A stretch of DNA of 64,000 nucleotides from Tanypteryx hageni. Lineage: Eukaryota; Arthropoda; Insecta; Odonata; Petaluridae. The notes under the pieces are model-generated. The model made no database searches. It was given only the letters and a program-made list of their open reading frames with translations, and was not told where the DNA came from. A program made the translations under genes and the position numbers. Positions 36,301 through 50,053 of this stretch are shown piece by piece. Every line of letters begins with the position of its first letter. The first letter of the stretch is position 1. The stretch covers positions 69,391,315 to 69,455,314 of the forward strand of contig CM054116.1 in assembly GCA_028673005.1 (NCBI GenBank). Reading direction: 5' to 3'.

Positions 36301-39300
36301 GAGAGGGAGTGGGCGGGTAGGATTAGCCCAGCAAAAGGATTAAGGCGGGAATGGAGATTAGGGGCATGGGAGATAAGGTTTTGCAGTAGAGAAAAAATGT
36401 ACCATAAAATTAGGGTTACAGAGAGAGAGAGTGCGAGTGAGAGAGAGATATTCTGTCCATTAAAAATACGCGAACGATGCGTGGTGGTGGGGGTGTCAAG
36501 AAGGGGAAAAATTGTAAGGATTTCTTTTTACGAATTTGGATTGGAAAAGTACCCTTCCCCCAACTCTAAACCCACCCACCCATTCTCACCCTCCAATCCA
36601 GACGCCCGAAAAGGGATTGATTTATCGATCATGGTAAGTGCTGTATTAAGGCAAATTGAGTGCTTCTATTGGGTAGAAACTTAATAGGCAGCCAGAAAAG
36701 TGGAACGGACAAAAAATTGTCTCTGTTCGATTTGGAGATTTTTTCTCTCTCTCTTTCTAATTCTCTTTCCATCACTCTCTTTCGCTCTTTTCAGAATAGA
36801 GCAATTTAAGGAGTAGACGATCTCAAAAGAGGAAACGACGCAGAGGATTTAAATTAGCAAAGACGCCAGTTTTAGAATGGAAACGTTTTAGGATGCCGGA
36901 GTTGACTTTAAGGGGTTGCGAATGGAACGTCTTAACTTCTAAAACGCAGCTCTCTGTGAGAGTTGAGAAAAATCCACGACTAGAAGCGACTTTCCAATCC
37001 ACAGCCGCACAACCATACATTCGGAGGCATTGCATGGTACGGGCTTCCGAGGGATAACTGACAACTACGAATGCCGCGCGCTAAAGCATTGGGCACGGGA
37101 GATACTACTCGTTATTGACGATACTCTCAATGAAAGCGGCATGGGTACCGATATAAAACTAATGCATAATATAAAGAAAGTTAAAATTACGTGATAAACA
37201 CGCGGCGTCTAATTGTAGGACTTCCAAACGAGCATTTGGGAAAATGGCGGCATATCGCAAATACGATCGAGATACGAGGGAATATTACACGGCACAAATA
37301 GATTAAAAACATCCGAGCGCCAGCTGGGTTGTCGGACACAAAGGAGCAAAGGGGAACGTTCAAGTCGTATCCCAAGCATGGGAGGCACAAACGGAATGGC
37401 TAAAGAAACAAATTAGAGAGAAACGGCATTCAGCAAACTTTGGCAAGAATTTTTCCAACTCGCTTAAAAACGATGCATAAGCAATGCTGTCTGCATTAAA
37501 ATAACTCGAAATTGAATATTTAACGGGCTGTTAACGTTTTACAAAGCAAGAGCAAAAAATATTTATACTGATATTCATTAACTGCACTAAGCTAGCAATG
37601 TTGACTGTTAGATTGGCGAATATATTTTATGACGTTTTCCTTCAGCAATGAGTTAACCATTGTCCAAGGCGGGTTTCTCCTACGCGGAATTGACTATACG
37701 CGCTAAAATAAATGCGACGTATATTTACTCAACACGCATAAAATTTAACTATCCGCGGTCCTGAACTCGACGCCCGCCACATTTCACCTATGCATGTAAC
37801 GTGAGGAAGCACATAGCCTATGTGAACATGAGATTATTTTCTATAAGGTGTTGAATTTGTGCAGCGCGGTTTTGCCCAATGCGGCCTTACCCAAGGACCT
37901 AATACCCGCGCTGCGCAAGGGACTACTGTAATGCGTAGCTAAACCGTTTGTGAGACATTCGCTTAAGAAATTGAAGGCATCCTTTCATAGTTCGAATCGG
38001 AGAAAACCTTGCGTTTGTAACAAACACGAAATAATTTAAAATTTCCAATCGTCCCTAAATAAAACACTTGCAATGTTATAGGGAGTAAAAGAGTAAAATT
38101 TAGATTTATTCGTTCCATCAGTGGCCAAGAGGAAACTAAAAATTAACCTTTAAATGAATGATTCAACCGAAAAAATGTGCCCTGACTTAAATTTTTTGGG
38201 GAGGGTTTCGAGAGCGAAGAGAGAAGGGTAGCATTCGAGATAACGTTAAAACAAACTAAAAGTCGTAATGGGATGACACCGAAATTTCGGTGAAAATTTC
38301 TTAAAATTCATATCCCGTGGAATAAAGACAAGAGGTACGAAAGGTTATTACGCGATCGAGCGAATTTTTTTTTTCAGGGTCTCTCCCGCCATCGGCTGCA
38401 AGGCTTCCTCTGTTTCGGCAACAATTGCACCTCTTTAAAAGTCCCTCTTTACAGGAGAGACAGCGGAATGCCACTTGGGCGAATCCCAGTTGTCTTTCGG
38501 AGTCCACTCCAGGAAGAGAGGCATGCTTTTTCTCCGATCACCATCCCCAATCCAATTGCAGTTAACAAATGAACTGGACTGGAAAACAATGCTTTCGGAG
38601 GGTGCGGCGAAGTGAAGGAGCACTTCTCTCTCTATCGGCGAAGCAAAAATAGGACGAGGGAGAAGAAGCGATGAAGGATGACGCAAGAGAGAATAAAAAG
38701 AAAGGGAAGATATTCTGAGAGAGAGAGAGAGAGACCCAATAATTCCGCTTCAATATTAATGACCAAGTCCCCACCAGTTGGTGAAGTGATGCATACACGA
38801 AGGAAAGAGCTGGGAAGAAAGGAAATATGCGGGGAAAAGAGCAATGCGCAATGAACGCACGACCCAAGCAGGCGGGTGAAGAGTGAAAGAAAGAGGTAAA
38901 AATGGAGGCAGGAGTAAAACCTCTGGGGATGGAGGACGGGACGACGCCTATATATGACGATTGGTCGATTAAAAAAAATAAAATAATTCTATTTACCGCG
39001 GGAGACAGGCCTCTGTAATGAAGGACTCGATTCAGGATGGGATGTGGATGTATAAGGGGAGGATTTGGAATAGGGACGGGGAAGGGGAGAGGGAGGGAGG
39101 GTAAAGAACACGGAGGGATAAGAGTGATGAGTTGCAGAGAGGGAAAGAAGAGGACAGCCGAAATTGGATGTCAGGTGGTTCGCACCAGTTACGCCGCCCC
39201 TCTCTCCTCCCCTCCTTCCCAACTCTTCCCCTCCCCACTCGCCGGTTCCCGTAGATTACATGGCGGCCATCTTTGAGCACGCATTTTCGAGGCGACAACA

Positions 39301-42300
39301 AATGAAGACTGCGGGAAAATTTTATTTTAACGTTATTTTTTCTGCGAGAAAACGTTCCGAGGCGGGGAAATAGGAGTTCGTATGAGCTTATGGCGTCGAT
39401 TGGTCCGTGGAATAGAGATTTTTAAGAGATTGGCGAGGGGAGGACAGAACGAAGGAGTTCCCGACCGGTTTTGAAATCGTTGTCGTCGTGTCAGGGGAGT
39501 GGGTGAGGTTAGGAAAATAGGTGTTACAATCTAAGATCCAGGGATTCTTTCGACATTTATTATTTCAACTACGATTACGAGTTACGATTTCCCGAACGCG
39601 TATCCTTCCAATTTAAAACAATGGAATTTTGTGAATTTAACTTATTAAAAAAAATTTCGTTGGTTTTTCGTGACATCATCGTTTTCTTTACATAGGAATT
39701 AATGTGAATGGATCATTAGAAGGTATTAAATTTAGATATCTCATAAAAATAATCAATTTCGAAAGTGTGCTCATATGATCATAAATATGAGGTAAGATGC
39801 AGTGCCTTTCCAATGCTAAAATTAGGGAATATACATACTTATATTCAGGGATGGAAATTGGGGAAGAGGATACACGCGGGTAAACGCCGTATACTTAGTT
39901 CCTGAGTGGACTTATTTACGCAGCTATACGTTGTTTATTTATACCCTCCACACTGCTTTTTAATTGATTCTGGATCGCATGGCTAGATCTGAAAACCCAT
40001 CTCCACCCCTGCATACACATATTACAATTGAAAATATCTCAAAAAATAATTATCTGACAACTTCTGTCACGATAGAAATTATTAGCTCAAAAAATTGCAC
40101 AAAGCACAAACCAATTAACCTCTGCGTATTAGTGTGCATCCGTGCGATGCCTAGAATGATTGGCGAATGTCTATTTTCACCGAAAATTCACTTAGATAAA
40201 GCTACGCACCCTCATTTTTTATTATTTCGGCGAATTATCAAACAGCGCCGCGTGCTTCGGCGGCATTTCCGTCCCGTCCTCACGCAACGTTTTCTGCTTA
40301 TGAATTCCTGCGCGATATCGACGGAAAACCGCACCGAGTGACAAACAAATGCCGGCACACATCGGTACCCGACAAATTCACGTCCTTAGCGTTAATTAAA
40401 CGGTCGTTTTAACCCGGGCGTACGAGGAGGGCTAGCCAGCAATTTTGCGACGCCATAGCAATATACGACGGAATGACGGAAGAGGGAGAGATAGGAGGGT
40501 GGTGGGAGAGAGAGAGAGGGAGAGAGAACCCGGGATAAATGAAAGAAAAAATAAAAAAAAGCGAGAGCGAAAAAAGGAGATTCCTCGGTAATATTAGAAC
40601 TCTTTTCACCGCGATAACCGCGGCCGAAGAGAAAATCAACAGCGTCCATTCATTCCCTCCAAACTAAAACGCTCGATTCCCCATCACAGACACATCACGA
40701 GCAGTTCCAATAACTCCCCTCTTTTTCCCGACCCCCGGACCTTTGTTCCTCTCCCCAACGGTTGAAATTGCCGGACGAAAATGAGCGAGGGAGGGAGAGA
40801 GAGAGAGACAGAAAGGGAGGAGAAGAGAAGAAGGGGTATGGGAAAAAAGTGGTCAAGGGGCATGGCACGGGGGGAGAGGGGGGTTAAATGCGGTCGCTCT
40901 GCCTGGATCCTCCAATTTTAATTTTGCGATCTAATGGGACCGCCATCCCTAAAAAGCTCCTCCTCCCCCCCTACCTCCCTCTCACACACGTTTTCCTCCT
41001 CGATTCCTTTTCCCACAGTTCCCTACTTCTCTTCCTCCAACCTCTTTTTCCCAGCCCTTAGGACCGACCTCTCCCCCGCTCTCTCTCTAGAATAAGCTCC
41101 GTTTGTTGGACATACCTTGATTGCCGCTACGAGGAGGAAGAGAGAGAGAGTGGAAGAACGAGAGGAAATGTACATATATATGCATGGAATTTCGGGGGCA
41201 TTAGTGATAATCGCGTGTCGTTTTGATTAATGGCCGCGGGGCGAGTCTGGCGTCATTGCTCCGGAACGAAAAGGTAGACGAGGGAGAGAGATAGGAAGGC
41301 ATTAGAGAGAGAGAAAGAGATAAAGAGAGACGGGAACACGCCCAAAAATATCAAATAAAAGTTCGATTTTTAATAATTAATTTTTCGAAGGAATCGCGAT
41401 CGACCCGGAAATTCTTTCATGATGTACCTGACTTTTTTTTTAGGACGGGTGGATACATGGGACGAAAATATGAATCGGGATCAAGTGTTCGATTATTATT
41501 TTTTTCCACCGAAAACAAATCGTTTCGCGAGAGGGGCAGAGAAATGGAGAAAGAGGGAAAGAAAAAGGATATTATTCACTGATGATGGATCGAGCAAAAA
41601 AAGGAAGCAAGCACGAAGAGAAAGGCCGCCTCCGTTGTAATTCTCCGTAATTAATTTCTAGTTTGATTATGAATTCCGTTTCGAGTTAGCTAAAAAGACG
41701 TAGTACCATAACCCATTAAGATGTCTCCGCTTCTGACACCTGTCGGGAGATAACGCCGTCACTTGTGTGTGTGCGTGTGTTTAATGCTTACAAGACCGGA
41801 CGGCCTCGATGGCGGACGCCGGGGAGCGAGTGCGTGTGTGTGAGCGTCTTTGTTGTCCGTCTCTCTCTCTCTCTCGTATACCTTATTTAGACCTATTGGT
41901 TGCGAGATCGCGGAGATTGAATTTTCTGAGGCAATCGACCGAACGCGGTTCTCGAAAGTTCTTCAAAAGGAAAAACGATTGAATAATGGATTGGATCATA
42001 TACCTCTCGAGCACTTTTCCCAAATCAGTTTCATAATACCATCTACGACCATAGAGCAATGACGGGAAAATATTTTTCAGATGGTTATAATAGTAAGGCG
42101 ACACCAATACTATGGAGGCCATTTCAAAATCCAACGCCTCCTGGCTTCGATTATGTCCTAAGAGCAGTTCATAAATGTATGTACTGGTGTTCGCGCTTTT
42201 TCGGCGGTGAGTCGTAACGCCTTCGGATGGTCCCGGCAGATTATTATTTTCTACGATACGCTCATATTCTCATGGTAACGACACGAGAGAACGAAGTATA

Positions 42301-44809
42301 AACCAGTTGTCTCAACACGAATTAGCCATCTGTGTTTTATAGAGGAGATGCTTGCTTAACGAACGCACGGAATCACACGAATTTGTAAAATAATCTTCAT
42401 TGAAAGAATTTCAATTGAAAAGTGCTGTCGCAAATGTTTTTTTCTCGTCATCAAAAGATTCAAGCGTATAGACGGCTGTATGTAAACATTTCTAACAAAA
42501 GGAAATTGGATGAAAAGAATTGCTCTGCTCTCAACGTCCAAGGCTCTTTGCATGAATTGCCGTATAAATTTGCTCACGCCTGTGTGTATGAACGCACATA
42601 CAAGTTTACACACATTACACTCGAAAATGGCAATGCCTAACAGTGTTGACCTGATACCGTTTGTTTTAATCTAATCACAGGCAACTTCAATTCACTTACA
42701 TTTTTTCTTTGATAAAATATCCGCCTCCAGCGGTCATAAAGCCTATCACTTTTCATCGATGGAAACAATTCAATTAATGCACGAATAACAAGGCAGTTTC
42801 TCGACCCTTCCCACCACTAAATGATACAGATTGACCGAAAACCTCACGAAGTGATTCGCACCCTGAGGACATGCGAAAGAGTTTTCCAATCGTCAGGAGG
42901 ATAAATGTTCGAGAGTTCTGATCCTTCCGTTCATCACTCTCGCGCCGAGGGAGGAACTCCATATTATCCAACCTCCTACTCACAAGGGACATTCAAAAGG
43001 TCGGAGGTAACCAAGTGAACTGTGAAGTGAAGAGGAGCGGGAAGTGAGGTGAAACAGGTCATTCCACGGACTGAACAAAGGCCAACAATCGGTCTCGAAG
43101 AAAAATAGAAAAAGTATGTCGGCTTTCCACATCTATTTCCGCCCTTGTATTCCATCTCCCTGTAGTAACTATACTTCGGAAGTTGTTAGAAAAAGATACT
43201 CAGTTTTCTTAGAATTCCTCATATGGCACTTAAAATATTACATCCTTTCACGCTGTATTTTAAAGTAGGGATAAGTACAAATAATATACGACAGAATACA
43301 TGAAAAAATTCTACAAAAGCAAAGAAAATTAGCACAAAATCTAGGCTCAACCTGATAGAAGATGATGATTAGAGATGGAAACAATAAAATCGGAAGGGGT
43401 GAAATAAAATTGTACCTTAAAGAGTCCTCTTTGTCCTTTATTCAAAGGAGAAAATATAATAATACGCAATAAAGTTAATAAATGTATAAATATTTCATGA
43501 AAACACGAGATAAGAATTTTTTGCCGGTGAAAGGTGGAAAAGCAAGGTGAAAGGTGGAAAAGCAAGGTGTTCGGCGGTATTTCTCGAGAGCAGGCGAGGT
43601 GATCAATACAGCGTCCAGCGGCAGACGATGGAATAGAATCTGGTCGGTGCCTACACGAGACGAAACTCGAAAAAAAGGGTCGAGCATGACAGAAAAGACT
43701 TAAGACCCTCGCGCAGGGCGATCAATTTTAAATGATACTTAAATCAGGATGGGTAAACGGAAGTTTAAAGAGGAAAAAGAGTGCGCGGGTACTTTTATAT
43801 AAATACGCGTATGTGTGTGTATGCGACACCCACGCGACCTATCTCTCTGGATGTGTCCCTTTTGGTCTTATTTACGCATTTGCGTGTATGCAAACACACA
43901 CACCGCAAAATCGAGGATCTTTTTCCCTCTCTCTCTCACTCTCTCTTTTAGATCCCGACAATCCCGACAAAAAAAACTCTTTGCCTCTCCTTTCTTTACC
44001 TCTCTCTCTCCGATCTCATCTCTCTCTCTCTCCTCCATATATTCCTCCCTCTACCTCTCTCTCACGTTCCCTAGGGACGCTGAACCACTGATTCCCGCTT
44101 TCAACGCTCCCTCCGTAAGGGATAAGGGCGCCATGAATTATGCACGCGGTGGACGCATGCGCAGTGCGAGTGCTTTATATTTCGAAAAGTTGCCGGTGGA
44201 AGGGGATGGATGTTGGATGCATGTAGTGTATGGGAGAGAGAGAGAGAGAGCAGGGTGGAAGGAGAGATATATGGATGTCTTTATTTGGGCGAGGATGAGG
44301 ACAATAAACCTCTTCCTAACATCTAAACCAAATGCTGGCATGATAATATAAATATCACTGGAAAACATTCTGCATTACAATCGTAAGATACATGCAAAGA
44401 TACATATTAATAGAGAGCGTGGGAATTGTAAGCAGATGTGTATATGTGTGTATATATATATATATACACGTAATATGTATATAGCCAGATGATTATTTAC
44501 GTTTTAATGTAAATTTATGAGTGATGGTAATGATAATATTAATGAAATGATTGTCTGCTAAACGAAATATAAGAAGGGATGTAAAGGAAAGAAACTGATG
44601 TGCGGAAAGTCAAATAGGAATATATGAATATCATTTTCCGACAAAATTCCAACATATGAAAGGGAGGTGAAGAAAATGTAACCGAAAACGGGCGTTGAAA
44701 AAGGTGTAGCAGCGGCACTTTTACTTTTTTGGAAAATAATTTTAGGCGATACTTTCGCTTCTAGAGGATCCGAATTATTTTATCCTTTATGATTAAGCAG
44801 AGACCAAGG
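24340..44809. other. Long gene-free stretch
   Basis: I see no supportable gene or RNA gene in these 20 kb. Contents are AT-rich DNA broken by homopyrimidine blocks (about 25340-26170, 26590-27130, 27230-27560, 29800-30300, 33200-33530, 35730-35930, 43920-44080) and purine blocks (about 36050-36330, 40780-40850). There is also a poly-C run at about 29880-29893 and a 9-bp-arm inverted repeat at 37861-37914. Small open frames are present but none resembles a known family or shows a splice structure I can support. Confidence 0.5.
43526..43565. repeat. 20-bp tandem duplication
   Basis: GGTGAAAGGTGGAAAAGCAA occurs twice in direct succession. A small tandem duplication of no evident function. Confidence 0.85.
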
Positions 44810-45050
44810 ACGTACCCAGGGGGAGGGTCCGGACCCTCTCGGTGTACAGACATTTGTGGAATCTGCGATAACCACGCAACAAACTTGCTACGTTGCCTCT
44901 TGCTACGCTGCCAGGTGCTGCATTGAGTTGTGAGAACTAAAAACGCTATAAAAGTTTATATGAATAGGACTTTTATTAAATCAATTGCTGGAAATTGGTT
45001 TTCGGCCTTAGACCCCCCCCCCCCCCCGGGAAGTAAATTTCTGGGTACGT
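44810..45050. mobile_element. Miniature inverted-repeat element with ACGTACCCAG ends
   Basis: ACGTACCCAG at 44810-44819 is mirrored by CTGGGTACGT at 45041-45050, enclosing 241 bp. Just inside the left end is a perfect 16-bp palindrome, GAGGGTCCGGACCCTC (44823-44838). Near the right end is a run of about 17 C (45012-45027 region). There is no coding capacity and no clear target duplication, so superfamily is undetermined. Confidence 0.55.
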
Positions 45051-45390
45051 GCTCACCGTTTCCCTAGTTTCTGAACGCAATGTTAAGCACGCTTCCACAA
45101 ACAGACTTTTAATAATTAACATTTAAAATTTACAACACTAATCAATATCAATTGTGTATAGATAAAATCAATACAAATTGTGTATAGGTAAAGAGTTGTT
45201 GCATAATTTTTCTAGTTAGGTGGTACACACGCCTTACGCCAAGTTCCTGAATCCAAAAATAAATATTTACGTACGTGGTCAAACATTTCTTTGGGAGCGT
45301 AACCCTAAGTCTGAAGAACCTATCATATCTGATTGTTAGGATTGAAGTTGAAGCCGACGGGACGCTCGCTAGATGACCTTCTGTCTCTAG
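45051..45390. other. Unique sequence before the duplicated block
   Basis: No gene is visible. The segment contains two near-tandem copies of AATTGTGTATAG about 30 bp apart (45150-45190). It ends where the block that recurs after the assembly gap begins. Confidence 0.5.
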
Positions 45391-46149
45391 GATACGCAGT
45401 CGATCGTGTTAGATACGAGTTAAAAGTTGTAAATGACTTCCTAAAACAAAATCTCGCAGCCTGTATCGGAAATAGCCTGCGAAAAGACACAAAACTCTTT
45501 TGCAGATCCAAAGGAGAGATCGGGTCTTATACCTAGGTGTTTAGAGGAAAAATTTCGGCGATCCGGACGCTTTCGCGAATCGGCTGACGGCAACACTCCG
45601 CTAAAATTAACACCAGGCGATGACAATGCGTCCATTCACCGTATACCGATGGGTTCCAAGTCTGATCCTTAGCATTTTGTTTTTCTCGAAAACACGTTCA
45701 ATAACCTTTAATTAGAAACGCCAACACATCGTAGTATGGAAGCGAAGAATCGTAATGAAGAATACATTTAAAATATTTTTATAATGCTATCTCGGATACG
45801 TCTTAACTGCTAAGAAAAACTTTTTTCTCCGGACGGAACGAAATATTTTTCCTGAAATACGTATACACACACATGTATATTCATAACCAACCTGGAGGCT
45901 TATTATTTCCTGCACGCACCGCGTCTCTAAATAAGAGAACAAAAAACCGATATATTTGCTCAAGAGAGGTGTTTGGTGTACTGTGGCATTTCAAAGGGAA
46001 ACACCTAAGCTATGGTGTTTGCTTTTCATAAGTGATTTACGAGGGCCCAAGGAATGCTAAGATGAGAATGTGTAAACACGCAAATTGTGGAGTTAAGTGG
46101 AAATCGGAGGCCTTCGAAGAGGCAACCGAATGCGTCTCTTTGGTGACGA

Positions 46150-46156
46150 GAGTGTG

Positions 46157-46190
<34 letters not shown>

Positions 46191-46320
46191 GAGAGAGATA
46201 TGAGAGAGAGAGATGAGAGCGAGAGAGAGATGGGAGAGAGATAGAGAGAGAGATATGAGAGAGAGAGATGAGAGCGAGAGAGAGATGGGAGAGAGATGAG
46301 AGAGAGATGAAGAGGGAGAT
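46150..46320. repeat. (GA)n-type microsatellite, copy 1, with internal duplication
   Basis: A GAGAGATGAGAG-type array containing an internal duplicated segment of about 60 bp that is absent from the corresponding site (about 50814-50912). It accounts for a 71-bp length difference between copies. Confidence 0.8.
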
Positions 46321-48490
46321 GAAGATGAAGAGGTTACCGGCTGCAAAGGAGGTGGAGTCGAAGAGGAAAGGGATGGAGGAATGCCTTAGAGGTCGGGTGA
46401 GAGAGGAAAGCGCGGCCCGAGAAAAACAAGAGGAGCATTGTTTAAAAATCGGTATACGGCGAATGAATTAAGCTCTGTTGCCCGTGAGGCGCCTAAGCGT
46501 GAGAAATCACGTCCTAGTCGATGAGGGTGGAAGAAAAAAAATACTCTCTGTCAACACGTCGTAAAATGGAGATCGGCTGGCGATAATGAGGAATGCGAGT
46601 CCACTTGTAAATAGGGGAGAATGAGCAAAAAAAATAATCTGACGGCAGACAAGGATGTGGTTTTTCTCCCACTTCCATTACTGCTGGTTTATTTTTATCA
46701 TCGGCGCGCTTTTGCGGTTATTTGAATTTGTTTTGCAGTTTCTTAGACAATAATTATTGGAATTTTTTTAAAAGAATCAAGAAGTCGGAAGATTTAAAAT
46801 GGGTCTAATTCCCGAAGCACTGTTGTAGTACAAGATTTCCAGTTAAGCAGCAAGTTTTCATCGATAACATACAATTCCCCATGTTCTATGCTCTAAAAAT
46901 TTGGATATTAATTTATTAAAACTTCACAAGAACGAGATTTTTCTCATATTGTTACATATAAAGAAGTAACACAAAGTCTTTGTGAATAAAAGCCATTGTT
47001 ATCATCAAGCGCCGAAATTGATGCAATAAATACGAGAAAGTGAACTTTATTTTTAAAATGTCTTTTGTGTAATATTCTTCTTTAACCTCAATGTGCCGCA
47101 CCAACTTTAACAGCGCTACACCTCGAGGACATGGCAATGCCCCTTTTTTCCTCATTTTTTAAATACTAGAATCGTGCAGGATGAAAAATAATGACGGATT
47201 TTATCATTTCCGTGATTATTTAACATTACAAACATTGCATGGTTCAAGGGAAAACTTCAGAGGCGTCCTTAGAATTTCATGAGCGATCCAAAAGGTTTTG
47301 GTGAGCTCATCCATGAACACACAGACACCGCGGAGGAGGTGGCCTGTGTTTACACACTCGAGTGAGGCAGGTTGGCCGGTCGGTCGGTCGCCGCCGATAA
47401 GTCGGTGCTTTGAGATACCGGCGACAATGCAGTACCCTTCAAGAGTTGCCAAGGGAATGCAACAATGGAACCCTTTCAAAGATGGCTAATGCATGGAGAC
47501 CAAGCTCTAGGATGGCGGAAGATCTGCTGTAAAACATTGGCGCATGTAAATACCATAAATATTTTACGGCTCCGGAGCAATTATATAGGTCCGCGAGCTT
47601 GAGACCTTCCAGATGTTTTTCATATGACTGAAAATCTCTTTAAATGCATGACGATGAACTGGGCTCATGGTGTGCAATATAAGAGTACTTATAGTCCCGC
47701 GTAATCCGTCCATAATTAGTTTAATAGTTTAATGGTGTATTTTCAAAGAACTGAATCCCAAACTACGCGATTCAAGTAAAATGTTCGAGTGAAGCAATGC
47801 ATTGTATTTTAAAAGCCTATTTATTATCGACAAATGATCGTAAATTTAGTTTTATCCTTTACAAGCACCGCTAAAAAATGATCATTAGTCGCGAAACAAA
47901 AACCTATTCTTCAAAAGGTAGCATACAGGTTAACCTCTCGACATATCTTGCCCAATCAAGTCTACATATGTATACGAAATTTTAAAAATACGTAGCGAAC
48001 TCGTAGAAAAATTTATCCCTATTGACCCAATTACAAATGCGAGATAAAACAAGAATGAGCAATTTTCCATGATTTTTAAATTACTGAGAGAAGTTTACCC
48101 AGGTAAGGGCCGTAGCCGTGTCTCCGCAATGGACGCTAAATAAAGAATCTATTCATGGTATTAAATTGAGCGTTACTTATTTGATGACTGAATTCATATT
48201 CGCAGCAGCAAAGAATTAAGCCGACCCTAAAATTATTTCCAAGGAAGGTTAACGGTTAATTGAGAGCAGATACATAAGAGTGTGCGGGCTCAAAACATGC
48301 TCCATCGATTCCTTCGCAACACTAAACGCTAAAGAACAGCAAACATTTGCGATTATTAAAGAAATATAAAAATCGCCGAAAAAAAACTCCGCTTCGATTC
48401 GCGGGGGAAAAAAGAGAGAGAATGGGAGGTAGGATAATACATTCGCTTTAAAGAATACGACAGGCGGTCTTCATAAGTTTTTCGCATCGA

Positions 48491-49022
48491 GGGTGGGAGG
48501 GAGGAGAGGGAGTGAGGAGAGTGATAGAGGAGAGGAGGGAGGGAGGAGAGGAGGAAGGGAGGAGAGGGAGAGGAGAGAGGGAGGAGAGGAGGGAGGGAGG
48601 AGGAGGGAGGGAGGAGAGGAGGAGGGAGGAGGGAGGAGAGGGGGGAGGGAGGGAGGAGAGGATGGGAGGGAGGAGAGGAGGGAGGGAGGAGGGAGGGAGG
48701 AGAGGAGGGAGGGAGGAGAGGATGGGAGGGAAGAGAGAGAGGGAGGGAGAAGAGAGGGAGGGAGAAGAGGGAGGGAGGAGAGGAGGGTGGAAGGAAGGTG
48801 GGAGAGAGGTGGGAGGAGAGGTGGGAGGAGGAGGTGGGAGGGAGGTAGGAGAGGAGAGGTGGGAGGGAGGAGAGAGGGAGGGAGAAGAGGGAGGGAGGGA
48901 GAAAGAGGGAGGGAGGGAGAAGAGGAGAGGAGAAGGAGAGGAGGGAAGGAGGAGAGTAGGAGGGAGGAGAGGAGGGAGGGAGAGAGGAGCTAGGAGGAGT
49001 GAGGAGGGAGGAGAGAAGAGGA
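48491..49022 (+). repeat. Purine-only minisatellite, copy 1
   Basis: About 530 bp of almost pure A/G sequence on the plus strand, built from variants of a 16-bp unit (AGGAGAGGAGGGAGGG) mixed with longer G/A blocks. Being nearly all purine, it lacks stop codons on both strands and yields long false frames. Runs of GGG spaced by A or AG could form triplex or G-quadruplex structures. Confidence 0.9.
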
Positions 49023-49553
49023 TGCGAAATCTTTTTAAAAATTGAAATGAAAAAATAACTGGCGGAAAACAAAAAAAAATTGTTCCCACTTGTCGGAAAA
49101 AAATCGGTCTCGGGAAATGGAAGGAGTAAAGGGACTCCCTTCAGATACCTCAAGGGAAGGGGATGCGAGGAATAGAGAGAAAGAGGATGAGGCTATCAAG
49201 AAATTCATCCGTCCTGAATGAAAGAGAAAAGGAAGTGGGAGGGGAGAGGAAGAGAAATGTGGGAGGAGAGAGGAAGAAGGGAGAAATGAGGACGGGAGGG
49301 AAAGAAAGTAGAGATGGGAGGAAAAAGGAAGAGGCAGAAAGGAGGTGGAGAGAGGAAGGAGGGAGGGAAGGAGAGAAAAGCAAAAAGGTATAGAGGGTAG
49401 GGTGAGAGACAGCGAGGCAAGGGGGAATCAATGGACCTACCCCTCTTTTTGAAAGAGAATATAGATGAGAAAAGAATGAATGAATTTCTGCCTCTCTCGA
49501 GAGGGTTTTTTAAGACACACGAGGTCCATCATTTGGAGGCGGAAGATGGCGGA

Positions 49554-50053
49554 NNNNNNNNNNNNNNNNNNNNNNNNNNNNNNNNNNNNNNNNNNNNNNN
49601 NNNNNNNNNNNNNNNNNNNNNNNNNNNNNNNNNNNNNNNNNNNNNNNNNNNNNNNNNNNNNNNNNNNNNNNNNNNNNNNNNNNNNNNNNNNNNNNNNNNN
49701 NNNNNNNNNNNNNNNNNNNNNNNNNNNNNNNNNNNNNNNNNNNNNNNNNNNNNNNNNNNNNNNNNNNNNNNNNNNNNNNNNNNNNNNNNNNNNNNNNNNN
49801 NNNNNNNNNNNNNNNNNNNNNNNNNNNNNNNNNNNNNNNNNNNNNNNNNNNNNNNNNNNNNNNNNNNNNNNNNNNNNNNNNNNNNNNNNNNNNNNNNNNN
49901 NNNNNNNNNNNNNNNNNNNNNNNNNNNNNNNNNNNNNNNNNNNNNNNNNNNNNNNNNNNNNNNNNNNNNNNNNNNNNNNNNNNNNNNNNNNNNNNNNNNN
50001 NNNNNNNNNNNNNNNNNNNNNNNNNNNNNNNNNNNNNNNNNNNNNNNNNNNNN
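49554..50053. other. Assembly gap of exactly 500 N
   Basis: The run of N is exactly 500 long, a round number that indicates a scaffolding placeholder rather than a measured gap. The real distance may be zero or negative, given the repeated block on both sides. Confidence 0.98.

Larger units (their letters stand above)
45391..49553 (+). repeat. Duplicated block, copy 1 (ends at gap)
   Basis: This 4,163-bp block recurs in the same orientation at 50054-54160. Copy 1 stops exactly at the first N and copy 2 starts exactly after the last N. Differences are mostly single-base indels in short homopolymers, usually one base fewer in copy 2. There are also a few substitutions, a 71-bp length difference in a GA-rich microsatellite (46150-46320) and rearranged units in the purine minisatellite. 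No gene is recognisable inside. I read this as one locus present twice because overlapping contig ends were not merged. Confidence 0.9.

Noticed and set aside
44152..44163. GCATGCGC motif resembling an NRF-1 site, as evidence of a promoter
   Set aside because: Isolated motif; a similar one occurs near 60768, and neither has an adjacent first exon.
48356..49153. 265-codon minus-strand frame (and 166/177-codon plus-strand frames)
   Set aside because: Driven by the purine-only minisatellite; low-complexity Pro/Ser/Leu or Gly/Arg/Glu and not maintained identically in the second copy.
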